Below, piece after piece: positions 47,131 through 56,674 of a stretch of 64,000 bases of DNA; position 1 is the stretch's first letter; each line of letters starts with the position of its first letter. The stretch is from Pseudomonas alliivorans (GTDB taxonomy: Bacteria > Pseudomonadota > Gammaproteobacteria > Pseudomonadales > Pseudomonadaceae). Both the position numbers and the translations under genes were made by a program. The notes below the pieces were generated by a model that saw only the letters and a list, made by a program, of their open reading frames with translations, was not told the DNA's origin and ran no database searches. The DNA is taken from positions 372,001-436,000 of the forward strand of contig NZ_JAFFZW010000002.1 in NCBI RefSeq assembly GCF_017826695.1, read 5' to 3'.

Positions 47131-48423
47131 ATGATTCGCGCAGCGGCGCTGAAGTGGGCGAATGTCCGGCCCGACGAGCGAGCTGCCTTGTTGCTCGGTT
47201 TCGCCTTCCATTTCTGCGTGCTGGCCAGCTATTACCTGGTGCGCCCCTTGCGCGACGCTTTAGGGCTGGAAGGAGGCACCGACAAACTTCAATGGCTCTT
47301 TACCGCGACCTTTGTGGTGATGCTGCTGATGGTCCCGATTTTCGGTGCGCTGGTGTCCCGGCTGCCGACCCGACGTTTCGTGCCGCTGATCTATCGGGGG
47401 ATCGCAATGACGATGATCCTGTTCGGCGTCCTGATCGCAAACCGGGTTGCGCCCGTGCAGGTCGGCAATGTGTTCTTCGTCTGGATCAGCGTGTACAACC
47501 TGTTCATCGTGTCGATCTTCTGGAGCGTGCTGGTTGACCGGTTTTCCAGTGAGCAGGGCGAGCGGCTGTTCGGCTTTGTCGCCGCTGGCGGCACACTGGG
47601 AACCTTCATGGGACCGTTGCTGGCAGCGACCCTGGCGGCCCGGCTGGGGCCGATTGCATTGACCTTGGCTGCCGCGGTGCTGCTGGAACTGGCGGTTCGC
47701 TGTCATCGAGCGCTGCTGGCTCGTACCGAGGCGCACTCCGCTGATCCTTCGAAAGTGGATCGCCGTATGGGCGGCAGCATGCTTGCCGGCATCACGCTAA
47801 TCTCACGCTCGCCCTACCTGCTGGGGCTGGTGCTGTTCATGCTTCTGCACACCACCGCCGCGACCTTTCTGTATTTCGAGCAGGGCCGTATCGTCGCGGA
47901 CAGCTATTCGGACGTGGCCAGCAGGACCCGGTTCTTCGCCATCGTCGATCTGATCGTGTCGGTGCTGACCCTGACGTTCCAGCTTTTGCTGACAGGCCCC
48001 TTGATCCGCATGATTGGCGTCGGTGGCGCGTTGATCGCCTTACCGCTGGCGACGGTTGTCGCGTTCACCGCCATGGCGCTGGCCCCGGTGCCGACCACCG
48101 TCGCGCTGGCGCAGGGGCTGCGCCGTGCCATCGAATTTTCCGTGGTGCGCCCGGCGCGGGAAGTGCTCTGGACCGTGGTCAGTCCTGAGGAAAAATACAA
48201 GGCCAAGAATGTCATCGAAACGCTGGTGTATCGCGGTGGTGACGCGATGAGCGGGTGGCTGTCGGTGGGGCTGGCGGCAATGGGCGCGGGATTCGGCATG
48301 GTTGCCATGCTGATTCTGCCCGTTGCCGGAGGTTGGGCCGGGTTATGCCTGTGGCTCGCCAAACGTCAGAAGCACAAGGCGGATGCGTCTGAGTGTCTGC
48401 GTGACGTTAATCGGGAGAAGTAG
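47131..48423 (+). CDS. MFS/ATP:ADP-antiporter-like membrane protein
   Basis: A 430-residue protein with about twelve membrane segments. SYYLVRPLRDALGLEGG is a close match to the start of nucleotide (NTP/NDP) antiporter-like proteins, and VRPAREVLWTVVSPEEKYKAKN is the matching C-terminal loop. True ATP/ADP exchangers belong to obligate intracellular bacteria and plastids; homologues in free-living bacteria have unknown substrates. The stop is three bases from the end of the convergent LysR gene, leaving no room for a separate terminator. Confidence 0.78.
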   Translation: MIRAAALKWANVRPDERAALLLGFAFHFCVLASYYLVRPLRDALGLEGGTDKLQWLFTATFVVMLLMVPIFGALVSRLPTRRFVPLIYRGIAMTMILFGVLIANRVAPVQVGNVFFVWISVYNLFIVSIFWSVLVDRFSSEQGERLFGFVAAGGTLGTFMGPLLAATLAARLGPIALTLAAAVLLELAVRCHRALLARTEAHSADPSKVDRRMGGSMLAGITLISRSPYLLGLVLFMLLHTTAATFLYFEQGRIVADSYSDVASRTRFFAIVDLIVSVLTLTFQLLLTGPLIRMIGVGGALIALPLATVVAFTAMALAPVPTTVALAQGLRRAIEFSVVRPAREVLWTVVSPEEKYKAKNVIETLVYRGGDAMSGWLSVGLAAMGAGFGMVAMLILPVAGGWAGLCLWLAKRQKHKADASECLRDVNREK

Positions 48424-48426
48424 CCG

Positions 48427-49311
48427 CTAGAACCAGGTTTTCAGCCTGTCCCTGAAGCTTTGAATCAGAGGCTCTTTCGCACGCCCGCGTCGCAGTGCCA
48501 GTGAAAAGGGTGCCTGATGACCGAATGTGGTGGGCAACAACACTTTCAGGCGCTTCTGGTCCACCCAGAACTGCGCGTAGTGCTCTGGCAGATAGCCGAT
48601 GTAGGCGCCGGACAACACCAGAATCAACTGCGCCTCCATCGACTCCACGGTCGCTGCGCTGTCCTTGAAGCCGTGACGAGCCAGTTCGGCCTGGCTCCAG
48701 TAACCACGCCCGACCATGCGCTGCTGGGTGATGACTTCTGCCGGGATGCGCCGCTGCTCGAACAGCTCGTGTCGGTCACTGCAGTACAGCCAGTGCTGCT
48801 CGCGGTACAGCGCCTGGTACATCAGACCGTTCATGCGAGTCGAGAAGGAGCCAATGGCCAGGTCCACTCGGTTTTCCAGCACACCCAGTTGCAGTTGCGC
48901 GGGGCTGAGCACCGAAAGGTGCAGGTGAACCGCCGGGTGCTCCTTGCTGTAGGCACCAATGACCTCGGCCAGTGGCAATGCCGGATCGCTGACCGTGGAG
49001 TCCAGCACACCCAGATTGAGCGTGCCGCGCAGTTCGCCCTTGAGCGCCGCGCTGTAGCGTTCGAACCCTTCAAGCTCTGCCAGAAGTCGCAGCGTCTCCT
49101 GATGGAAAAGCTCACCTTTACTGGTCAGGTTGAAACCGCCACGCCCCCTGTGGCAGAGCACCAGCCCCACATGGGTTTCGAGCTGACTCATGTAAGTGCT
49201 GATCGCTGATGTGGAAAGATTGAGCTCCTGTTGCGCTGCCGCGAACCCTTGATGGCGCACCACGCTGGCGAAAATGCGCAGCAGTTTCAGGTCGGGCAGG
49301 GCAGAGGACAT
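48427..49311 (-). CDS. gbuR: LysR-family regulator, probable GbuR
   Basis: A 294-residue LysR-type regulator. The N-terminal winged helix is FAAAQQELNLSTSAISTYMS, and the rest is the periplasmic-binding-like sensor. An earlier in-frame start at 49413 was rejected because GGAGCG precedes the ATG at 49311. It is divergent from the guanidinobutyrase gene, as GbuR is in P. aeruginosa, where it activates gbuA in response to 4-guanidinobutyrate. The name is by position and family. Confidence 0.78.
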   Translation of the reverse strand: MSSALPDLKLLRIFASVVRHQGFAAAQQELNLSTSAISTYMSQLETHVGLVLCHRGRGGFNLTSKGELFHQETLRLLAELEGFERYSAALKGELRGTLNLGVLDSTVSDPALPLAEVIGAYSKEHPAVHLHLSVLSPAQLQLGVLENRVDLAIGSFSTRMNGLMYQALYREQHWLYCSDRHELFEQRRIPAEVITQQRMVGRGYWSQAELARHGFKDSAATVESMEAQLILVLSGAYIGYLPEHYAQFWVDQKRLKVLLPTTFGHQAPFSLALRRGRAKEPLIQSFRDRLKTWF

Positions 49312-49420
49312 GGGCGCTCCGTGGGCAGTCGTTGATTGCGCGGCTGAGCTTGTTACGCACGTCAGCCGCCGTGTGCGGCGCACATCATGCCTGTCAAAAC
49401 CGGCCGACGACAATCGCCAA

Positions 49421-49442
49421 TAGTTTCGAAATCTCTGAACTA
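49421..49442. promoter_or_regulatory. Candidate LysR-type binding site
   Basis: TAGTT (49421-49425) and AACTA (49438-49442) form an interrupted dyad with T-N-A ends, in the 213-base gap between the LysR gene and gbuA. It lies about 80 bases before the gbuA start, where LysR recognition sites usually are. Confidence 0.35.
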
Positions 49443-49524
49443 AGTATTTGCTGGCAGCGATTCTTCTGGCTACAGGCCGTCACCAGAATGGCCTCACATT
49501 TATCGGAACAACGTGAGGCCCTTC

Positions 49525-50484
49525 GTGGACAAGACTTTCCACCAGCCACTGGGCGGTAATGAGATGCCGCGTTTCGGCGGTATCGCCACCATGCTGCGCC
49601 TGCCCCATGTGCAAGCCCCGGAAGAACTGGACCGCCTGGACGCCGCCTTCGTCGGCATTCCGCTGGATGTCGGCACGTCGCTGCGACCCGGCACGCGTTT
49701 CGGGCCACGCGGAATTCGCGCCGAGTCGGTGATGATCCGCCCGTACAACATGGCCACCGGCGCTGCACCCTTCGACTCGCTGAATGTGGCCGATATCGGC
49801 GACGTGGCGATCAACACCTTCAACCTGCTGGACAGCGTGCGCATCATTGAAGAGGCGTACGACCGCATTCTCGGCCACGGCATCATTCCGCTGACCCTGG
49901 GCGGCGATCACACCCTGACCTTGCCGATCCTGCGCGCCATTCACAAGAAGCACGGCAAGGTCGGGCTGGTGCACATCGATGCCCACGCCGACGTCAACGA
50001 TCACATGTTCGGCGAGAAAATCGCCCATGGCACGACCTTCCGCCGCGCGCAGGAAGAAGGCCTGCTCGACAGCGAGCGTGTGGTGCAGATAGGTCTGCGT
50101 GCCCAGGGTTACACCGCAGAGGATTTCAACTGGAGCCGCAAACAGGGCTTCCGTGTGGTGCAGGCCGAGGAGTGCTGGCACCAGTCACTTGCACCGTTGA
50201 TGGCTGAAGTACGCGAAAAAGTCGGCGGCGGGCCGGTGTATCTGTCGTTCGACATTGATGGCATCGATCCCGCATGGGCACCCGGCACCGGCACGCCGGA
50301 AGTGGGCGGCCTTACCACCATTCAAGCCCTTGAGATCATTCGTGGCTGCCACGGCCTGGACCTGATCGGTTGCGATCTGGTGGAAGTGTCGCCGCCCTAT
50401 GACACCACCGGCAACACCTCATTGCTGGGCGCCAACCTGCTGTACGAAATGCTGTGCGTGCTGCCGGGCGTAGAGCGCCGTTGA
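49525..50484 (+). CDS. gbuA: Guanidinobutyrase (ureohydrolase family)
   Basis: A 319-residue Mn-dependent ureohydrolase. It hydrolyses 4-guanidinobutyrate to 4-aminobutyrate and urea. Metal motifs are GGDHTLTLP, HIDAHADVND and SFDIDGIDPAWAPG. The N-terminus VDKTFHQPLGGNEMPRFGG and overall sequence match Pseudomonas GbuA very closely as I know it. Start: GTG at 49525, six bases after GAGG, giving the same length as P. aeruginosa GbuA; a GTG at 49513 overlaps that ribosome site. It heads the guanidino-compound locus. Confidence 0.9.
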   Translation: MDKTFHQPLGGNEMPRFGGIATMLRLPHVQAPEELDRLDAAFVGIPLDVGTSLRPGTRFGPRGIRAESVMIRPYNMATGAAPFDSLNVADIGDVAINTFNLLDSVRIIEEAYDRILGHGIIPLTLGGDHTLTLPILRAIHKKHGKVGLVHIDAHADVNDHMFGEKIAHGTTFRRAQEEGLLDSERVVQIGLRAQGYTAEDFNWSRKQGFRVVQAEECWHQSLAPLMAEVREKVGGGPVYLSFDIDGIDPAWAPGTGTPEVGGLTTIQALEIIRGCHGLDLIGCDLVEVSPPYDTTGNTSLLGANLLYEMLCVLPGVERR

Positions 50485-50603
50485 GCCCCGTTGTGACCGA
50501 AGAATAAACAGATCGACCCTCCGTCCGGGGTAACGGGCGGCCATAAAGGGTCAGCGTGCCTGCGCTGGCCTTACAACAACCGTGACAGGTGCTGGAGCGA
50601 CAC

Positions 50604-52130
50604 ATGAGCCATTCGATGCGTGCCGAAAAACCCGACAAAACCCGAATCGAAACCTGGGGCGTCGAGCAGATCCCCGACAGCCAGCGCCATGCACGCCCGC
50701 TGGATTTGTTTCGCCTGATTTTCGGCGGTGCCAATACCTTTTCAACAGCGGTGCTGGGCAGCTTCCCGGTGCTGTTCGGGTTGTCGTTTCAGGCCGGGTT
50801 CTGGTCGATTGTGCTCGGTGTGATGATCGGCGCGCTGATCCTCGCCCCCATGGGCCTGTTCGGTGCGCTCAACGGCACCAACAACGCGGTCTCGTCCGGG
50901 GCGCATTTCGGGGTGCATGGACGCATCATCGGCTCATTTCTGTCGCTGCTGACGGCCGTGGCGTTCTTTTCCCTGTCGGTGTGGAGTTCCGGTGACGCGC
51001 TGGTCGGCGGTGCACAGCGTCTGGTCGGCCTGCCGGAAAATGACCTCAGTCTGGGGCTGGCCTACGGCTTGTTCGCCATATTGGTGCTGGTGGTGTGCAT
51101 CTTCGGCTTCCGCTTCATGCTGTGGGTCAACAAGATCGCGGTCTGGGCGTCGAGCGTGCTGTTTCTGTTGGGCATCTTCGCGTTCGCCGGACCGTTCGAT
51201 GCGGGCTACGCAGGCAGCGTCAATCTTCAACAGCCGGGATTCTGGGCAGCATTTGTGGGGGCTGCGCTGCTGGCGATGAGCAATCCGGTGTCGTTCGGCG
51301 CTTTCCTGGGCGACTGGTCACGCTACATCCCGCGTGAAACGTCAAAGACGCGGATCATGCTCGCAGTGCTGGCCGCGCAGGCCGGTACCTTGATTCCCTT
51401 TCTGTTTGGCCTGTGCACGGCAACGCTGGTGGCCAGCCAGGCACCGCAATACATCGAAGCCAATAACTATGTCGGCGGGTTGCTGGCGATTTCACCGGGC
51501 TGGTTCTTCCTGCCGGTGTGCCTGATTGCCGTGATCGGCGGATTGTCCACCGGCACCACCGCGCTATACGGCACCGGTCTGGACATGTCGAGCATTTTCC
51601 CACGCCTGCTCAGCCGTGCCGGAGCCACCTTGCTGATCGGCATTGCCGCCATTGCCTTCATCTTCATTGGCCGTTTTACCTTCAATCTGGTGCAAAGCGT
51701 GTCGACCTTCGCCGTGCTGATCATCACCTGTACCAGCCCATGGATGGTGGTCATGATTCTGGGCCTGATCACCCGCCGTGGCTTTTACCACGCCGACGAT
51801 CTGCAAGTGTTCACCCGGGGTCAGCGGGGCGGGCATTACTGGTTTCACCACGGCTGGAACTGGCGCGGGCTGGGTGCCTGGATTCCCAGTGCGGCGACAG
51901 GTCTGTGCTTCGTCAACTTGCCAGGACAATTCGTCGGACCACTGGGCGAACTGGCTGGCGGCATCGACGTCAGCCTGCCAATCACGCTAGGTCTTGCGAC
52001 GCTCTTGTACCTCACCTTGCTGCGCACCTTTCCCGAGCCTGCCGGGGTTTATGGCCCAAGAGGCGCCCACCCGATGCTCGGCCGCAAGGCGATGAGCAAT
52101 GGGGTGCAACCGGCTTCCGTCCACTCGTGA
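50604..52130 (+). CDS. NCS1-family permease (cytosine/purine/allantoin type)
   Basis: A 508-residue permease with about twelve membrane segments, of the nucleobase:cation symporter-1 family. FGGANTFSTAVLGSFPVLFG in helix 1 and AMSNPVSFGAFLGDWSRYIP are clear. GGAG stands upstream of the ATG at 50604. A transporter often accompanies gbuA in Pseudomonas; here import of a guanidino or ureido compound is the likely role. Confidence 0.83.
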   Translation: MSHSMRAEKPDKTRIETWGVEQIPDSQRHARPLDLFRLIFGGANTFSTAVLGSFPVLFGLSFQAGFWSIVLGVMIGALILAPMGLFGALNGTNNAVSSGAHFGVHGRIIGSFLSLLTAVAFFSLSVWSSGDALVGGAQRLVGLPENDLSLGLAYGLFAILVLVVCIFGFRFMLWVNKIAVWASSVLFLLGIFAFAGPFDAGYAGSVNLQQPGFWAAFVGAALLAMSNPVSFGAFLGDWSRYIPRETSKTRIMLAVLAAQAGTLIPFLFGLCTATLVASQAPQYIEANNYVGGLLAISPGWFFLPVCLIAVIGGLSTGTTALYGTGLDMSSIFPRLLSRAGATLLIGIAAIAFIFIGRFTFNLVQSVSTFAVLIITCTSPWMVVMILGLITRRGFYHADDLQVFTRGQRGGHYWFHHGWNWRGLGAWIPSAATGLCFVNLPGQFVGPLGELAGGIDVSLPITLGLATLLYLTLLRTFPEPAGVYGPRGAHPMLGRKAMSNGVQPASVHS

Positions 52131-52172
52131 TCGGTGCTGCGCCCCAGCAGGCGCAGACGATGAGGCATGCCC

Positions 52173-53033
52173 ATGAAACTGGAACTCTTTCGAACGTTGT
52201 GGGGTTATCGCGGGACCTGGCAGCAGGCGCTGGATGAAGCGCGAGCTGCGGGTTTCGACGGACTCGAAGCCCGCATCCCCGAACACCGAGCGGAGCGTGG
52301 CGCGTTCGCGGCCTTTCTGCGTGACAACCAGGTGCCGTACATCGCGATTCTGTTCACCTCCACACCTGTGCTGCCGGCGCAATCCGCCACGCCCGCCGAG
52401 CATCTGGACGACTTCGCCCGCAAGTTGCAGCTCGCCGCAGAGCTTGAGCCGCGCTTCGTCAACGTGCTGGCCGGTAACGACCGCTGGCCCTTGGCGCAGC
52501 AAGTGGATTTTTTCGGTGAGGCGCTGCAGATTGCCGCTCGCAGCGGCCTTGCATGCAGCTTCGAAACCCACCGGGCGCGGTCGCTGTTCAATCCCTGGCT
52601 GACCCTGCAATTGATCGAGCAAGTACCGGACCTGCGTTTTACCAGCGATATCAGCCATTGGGTGGTGACGTGCGAACGCCTGTTGAACGATCCGGCTGAC
52701 GATCTGCGAGCCTTTGTCGAGCGTGTGCACCACATTCAGGCGCGGGTCGGTTATGACCAGGGCCCGCAAGTACCGCACCCGGCAGCGCCCGAGTATGCCG
52801 ACGCACTGGCGTTTCATCAGCAGCACTGGGCCGACATCTGGAAGTCCCAGCAGGCGCGAGGCTACACCGGCACAACCATGACCCCGGAGTTCGGCCCCGA
52901 CGGCTACCTGCATCACCTTCCGTTTACCGACGTGCCGATCGCCGATCTATGGAGCCTCAATGCCTGGATGGGCCGCACCGAGCGCGAGCACTTCAACACT
53001 GTCGTCAATTCATCCACGAGGCCGCTGTCATGA
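52173..53033 (+). CDS. TIM-barrel protein of the sugar-phosphate isomerase/epimerase family
   Basis: A 286-residue member of the AP-endonuclease-2/xylose-isomerase-like barrel. Likely metal ligands are Glu in CSFETHR, Asp in FTSDISHW, His in [14 protein letters not shown] and Glu in [13 protein letters not shown] is seven bases before the ATG at 52173. It overlaps the oxygenase gene by four bases, so the two are coupled and probably act in the same step series. It may isomerise or hydrolyse the oxygenase product; the reaction is unknown. Confidence 0.75.
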   Translation: MKLELFRTLWGYRGTWQQALDEARAAGFDGLEARIPEHRAERGAFAAFLRDNQVPYIAILFTSTPVLPAQSATPAEHLDDFARKLQLAAELEPRFVNVLAGNDRWPLAQQVDFFGEALQIAARSGLACSFETHRARSLFNPWLTLQLIEQVPDLRFTSDISHWVVTCERLLNDPADDLRAFVERVHHIQARVGYDQGPQVPHPAAPEYADALAFHQQHWADIWKSQQARGYTGTTMTPEFGPDGYLHHLPFTDVPIADLWSLNAWMGRTEREHFNTVVNSSTRPLS

Positions 53034-54067
53034 GTGAACGTCCTGCTTTCACGCAAATTCCCGTGGTCGATATTCAGAGGCTGTTCAGCGAGCGCCTCGA
53101 GGACCGTCAGGCAGTCGCTCAAGCGCTGGGCGAGGCCGCCCGCCACGTGGGCTTTCTGTACATCACCGGGCACGGTATCGAACCTGCGCTGATCGACAAC
53201 CTGCACCGCGCCGCCGAGCAGTATTTCAGCCAGCCGATCGACGCCAAGATGCGTCATTACATCGGTGCCTCGCAGACTCACAAGGGCTTCGTGCCTGAAG
53301 GCGAAGAGGTGTACGGCACGGGCAAGCCGGATCATAAAGAAGCCTTCGATGTCGGTTTCGAAGTGCCCGCCGACAATCCGATGGTGGTTGCAGGTACACC
53401 GTTGCTGGGTCCGAATGACTGGCCGACACTGCCCGGATTTCAGGCCGCCGTGCAGGCCTACTATCAGGCTGTGTTCGCCCTGGGACACCAGCTGTTTCGC
53501 GGGTTTGCTCTGGCACTGGGCCTGGACGAACACTATTTCGATGAGATGGCCTGTTTCCCACCGTCCAAACTGCGCCTGATTCATTACCCGTTCGACGCCA
53601 CAGCCGAAGACGCACCGGGCATCGGCGCGCACACCGACTACGAGTGCTTCACCATTCTCAAGGCCGATCAGCCGGGGCTTGAAGTCATGAACGAAAAGGG
53701 CGAGTGGATCGATGCGCCGCCGTTGCCCGACGCTTTTGTGGTCAACATCGGCGACATGCTCGAAGTCATGACCAGCGGCACTTTCGTGGCCACCGCGCAC
53801 CGGGTGCGCAAGGTCAGACAGGAGCGCTATTCCTTCCCGCTGTTCTACGCCTGCGACTACCACACCCTGATCAAGCCGTTGCCGCAGTTCGCTGGCGACG
53901 GAGAGGGCTACGAGGAAATCGCCATTGGCGAACACATGTGGGCCCAGGCTTTGCAAACCTATCAATACCTTCGCCAGCGCGTCGCCAGCGGGCAGCTTGC
54001 CTTGCCGGAACGTGCCAGAAAGCCATCAAGCTTCGGGCACCTGAAAAACCAGAGCGTGACTTCGTGA
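53030..54067 (+). CDS. 2-Oxoglutarate/Fe(II) oxygenase, isopenicillin-N-synthase/EFE-like
   Basis: A 345-residue non-heme iron oxygenase. The iron triad is His201-x-Asp203 ([11 protein letters not shown]) and His257 (ATAHRV); Arg266 in RYSFPLFY binds the 2-oxoglutarate carboxylate. [20 protein letters not shown] resembles the matching region of the P. syringae ethylene-forming enzyme and of homoarginine-hydroxylating relatives, which act on guanidino amino acids. Its place between guanidinobutyrase, an amino-acid importer and a 2-ketoarginine-decarboxylase-like enzyme suggests a guanidino substrate such as arginine or homoarginine; this is inference. Confidence 0.82.
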   Translation: MSERPAFTQIPVVDIQRLFSERLEDRQAVAQALGEAARHVGFLYITGHGIEPALIDNLHRAAEQYFSQPIDAKMRHYIGASQTHKGFVPEGEEVYGTGKPDHKEAFDVGFEVPADNPMVVAGTPLLGPNDWPTLPGFQAAVQAYYQAVFALGHQLFRGFALALGLDEHYFDEMACFPPSKLRLIHYPFDATAEDAPGIGAHTDYECFTILKADQPGLEVMNEKGEWIDAPPLPDAFVVNIGDMLEVMTSGTFVATAHRVRKVRQERYSFPLFYACDYHTLIKPLPQFAGDGEGYEEIAIGEHMWAQALQTYQYLRQRVASGQLALPERARKPSSFGHLKNQSVTS

Positions 54068-54099
54068 CCTGCCGTTTCCCTCAATCTGGAATGACTACT

Positions 54100-54894
54100 A
54101 TGCAAAACACCACGCTTTCGCGCTTTGCCGCTTCGGTTCTGGGTCTGGCCCTGTTTACCGGTGCCGTTCACGCAGCGCCCACGGCAGCACCAGGCACGCT
54201 CAAGGTCGGCATGGAGATTTCCTACCCGCCGTTCGAATCCTACGACGGCGACAAAGTCGTCGGGTTCGACCCTGATGTCTCCGCTGCACTGGCAAAACAG
54301 TTGGGCGGTCTGAAAGTAGAGTTTGTCGACACTCGCTTTCCGAACCTGATTCTGGGCCTGAACGCCAACCGCTTCGATACCATCATTTCGGGCATGTACA
54401 TTACTGACGAGCGCACCAAGCAGGCCGAGGCGATCCCTTACGCGCAAGTCGGTGCCGCCATCATGGTGCGCAGCGACAACACGGCAAAGCCCCAGCAGCC
54501 CGAAGACCTGTGCGGCATGAAAGTCGGCCTGCAACAGGGCACCAACTGGATCAATCAGCTCAAGGCCGTGTCTGCCGATTACTGCGCCAGGCAGAACAAG
54601 GGCGAGATCGCCATCAGCGAATTTCCGACCACTGCCGAGGCGTCCCAGGCATTGATGTCCGGCAACATCCAGGCGCACCTGGAAATTTCTGCGGCTGCCC
54701 AGATGATCATCGACAAGGCCCGTGGACGCATTCTGATCAGCTCGCAGAAAGCGTTGTATCCACAAACGCTGGGTATCTACGTGAAGAAAGGCAATACCGA
54801 ACTGACGGAACAAATGCGCAGCGCAGTGGATGCGTGGAAGAAAAGCAGCGAGTACAGCGAGATGCTCAAGAAGTACAACCTTGAGCCTGCGTGA
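54100..54894 (+). CDS. Polar amino-acid ABC transporter binding protein
   Basis: A 264-residue class-II binding protein (HisJ/ArtJ type). The signal peptide ends near GAVHA. TLKVGMEISYPPFESYDG and GFDPDVSAALAKQLG are standard. An arginine-type ligand pocket is plausible. ATGs at 54091 and 54100 are possible; GGA is well spaced only for 54100. It feeds the fused transporter downstream. A REP-like element separates the two. Confidence 0.84.
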   Translation: MQNTTLSRFAASVLGLALFTGAVHAAPTAAPGTLKVGMEISYPPFESYDGDKVVGFDPDVSAALAKQLGGLKVEFVDTRFPNLILGLNANRFDTIISGMYITDERTKQAEAIPYAQVGAAIMVRSDNTAKPQQPEDLCGMKVGLQQGTNWINQLKAVSADYCARQNKGEIAISEFPTTAEASQALMSGNIQAHLEISAAAQMIIDKARGRILISSQKALYPQTLGIYVKKGNTELTEQMRSAVDAWKKSSEYSEMLKKYNLEPA

Positions 54895-54955
54895 AGCGAT
54901 GGTGCTGTGTTTCTGAAACAAATGGGGCGCACAGCCAATAGTCCACTCTGGAAGG

Positions 54956-55025
54956 CGGCTTGCCGGCGATGCAATGTTTCAGGCGACTGTGCAGTGACTG
55001 CACTGACGCCATCGCCGGCAAGCCG
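54956..55025. repeat. REP/BIME-like inverted pair
   Basis: CGGCTTGCCGGCGATG (54956-54971) and its exact complement (55010-55025) face each other across 38 bases. The centre holds another perfect hairpin (54989-55003, 7-bp arms around one base). This is the form of Pseudomonas REP pairs. It lies inside the amino-acid transporter operon, where it could lower expression of the downstream genes or protect the binding-protein mRNA. Confidence 0.75.
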
Positions 55026-55156
55026 ACTCCCGCAGGAACTCTTCTTCAACGGGTTGCGCGTTGTCAGGTGAGCAGTCTGAAGCTGCTTCGCGCCCTCAGC
55101 AGGTCGCCTTCACAGCAATACCGGCCATCACCTTCACCCGCTGCACCGAGGTCAAC

Positions 55157-56674
55157 ATGGCATTCGATTGGGCTTATTTTTTCTCGCTGTTTTCGTTTTC
55201 CGCTTTCTGGAAAGCCTGCCTCACGGTGGTTCAGCTGAGCACGCTGGCATGGACGCTCGGGCTTGCGCTGGGCTTTATGCTGGCCAGCGCCAAGCTGTCC
55301 AGCCACGCCTGGCTGCGCCTGCCCGCACATTTTTATGTGTGGCTGTTTCGCAGCATCCCGTTATTGGTGTTGCTGGTGTTCGTCTACAACCTGCCGCAGC
55401 TCTTTCCATCGACCGGCAGCGTGTTGTCGCAGCCGTTCTATTCAGGGCTTATCGCGCTGGTGCTGACCGAGACCGCGTACATGGCAGAAATCCATCGAGG
55501 CGGCCTGCTGTCGGTGCTCAAGGGCCAGCGTGAAGCGGCCAAGGCGCTGGGTATTCGCGGGCTTGGCGCGCAGCGGCTGGTGATCATTCCGCAGGCCATC
55601 CGAATCGCCTTGCCGACGCTGACCAACGAATACGTGACCATCGTCAAACTCACCTCGTTGGTATCGGTCATTTCCCTGAATGAATTGCTGCTGGTGGGCC
55701 AGCGCTTGTATGCACAAAACTTTCTGGTGCTGGAAACCCTCGCCGCGGTTGCCGTGTATTACGTGCTGATCGTCACCGTGTTCGGCTGGCTGTTGCAGTG
55801 GGCCGAACGGCACCTGGATCTGTCGCGCAAGACCGCCCGGACGCTGGAGGACAGTCAGGCCGCCGCGCTGCGTCAACCCATTGCAAAGGGCAAAACTGCT
55901 GTCCAGAAAATACCCGGACAACCGGATGCGTTGCTGTTGCGCGGCATTCACAAGCGCTATGGCAATCATGAAGTGCTCAAAGGCATCGACCTGACCGTTC
56001 GCCCCGGCGAAGTGATTTCGATCATCGGGCCTTCAGGCTCCGGCAAGACCTCGCTGATTCGTACAGTCAACAATCTGGAGAGCATCGACAAGGGCGAGAT
56101 CGTGCTGTTCGGCAACGACTTTATTGCCGCCGGCAAGCACCCGGAGTCCCCGGTGATCCGCCAGGGTATTCGGCGCATCGGCATGGTGTTCCAGAACTTC
56201 AACCTGTTTCCGCACCGCACCATCCTCGACAACGTGATTCTGGCCCCGCGTTACCACGGACTGGCCAGTACCCGTGAACTGCGCCGCAAAGGCCACGCGT
56301 TGCTGGACCGGGTGGGCTTGCTGGCCCACGCCGACAAGTACCCGCATCAACTGTCGGGCGGCCAGCAACAGCGGGTTGCCATTGCCCGCGCACTGGCCAT
56401 GGAACCCGACATCATGCTGTTCGACGAACCGACCTCAGCACTCGACCCGGAACTGGTGGGCGACGTGCTCAATGTCATTCGCGACCTGGCAGAAGAGGGC
56501 ATGACCATGCTAATCGTGACTCACGAGATGGATTTCGCGCTGTCGATTTCCGACCGCATCGTCTTCATGGAAAACGGTTATGTGGCGGCCGACGCTTCGC
56601 CAGCGCAGATCCGCAGCGAAGGCCATGAGCGGGTGCGCCGCTTCATCGGCCTGGAACAGGAGGCGATGGCATGA
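55157..56674 (+). CDS. Fused amino-acid ABC permease-ATPase
   Basis: A 505-residue protein joining two usually separate subunits. Residues to about 230 form a HisM/GlnP permease ([40 protein letters not shown]). Residues from about 260 form a GlnQ ATPase: Walker [10 protein letters not shown], signature [16 protein letters not shown], Walker [14 protein letters not shown] and the switch THEMDF. The linker ([18 protein letters not shown]) shows no frameshift or stop. GAGG precedes the ATG at 55157. Its stop overlaps the next gene by four bases. Confidence 0.87.
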   Translation: MAFDWAYFFSLFSFSAFWKACLTVVQLSTLAWTLGLALGFMLASAKLSSHAWLRLPAHFYVWLFRSIPLLVLLVFVYNLPQLFPSTGSVLSQPFYSGLIALVLTETAYMAEIHRGGLLSVLKGQREAAKALGIRGLGAQRLVIIPQAIRIALPTLTNEYVTIVKLTSLVSVISLNELLLVGQRLYAQNFLVLETLAAVAVYYVLIVTVFGWLLQWAERHLDLSRKTARTLEDSQAAALRQPIAKGKTAVQKIPGQPDALLLRGIHKRYGNHEVLKGIDLTVRPGEVISIIGPSGSGKTSLIRTVNNLESIDKGEIVLFGNDFIAAGKHPESPVIRQGIRRIGMVFQNFNLFPHRTILDNVILAPRYHGLASTRELRRKGHALLDRVGLLAHADKYPHQLSGGQQQRVAIARALAMEPDIMLFDEPTSALDPELVGDVLNVIRDLAEEGMTMLIVTHEMDFALSISDRIVFMENGYVAADASPAQIRSEGHERVRRFIGLEQEAMA

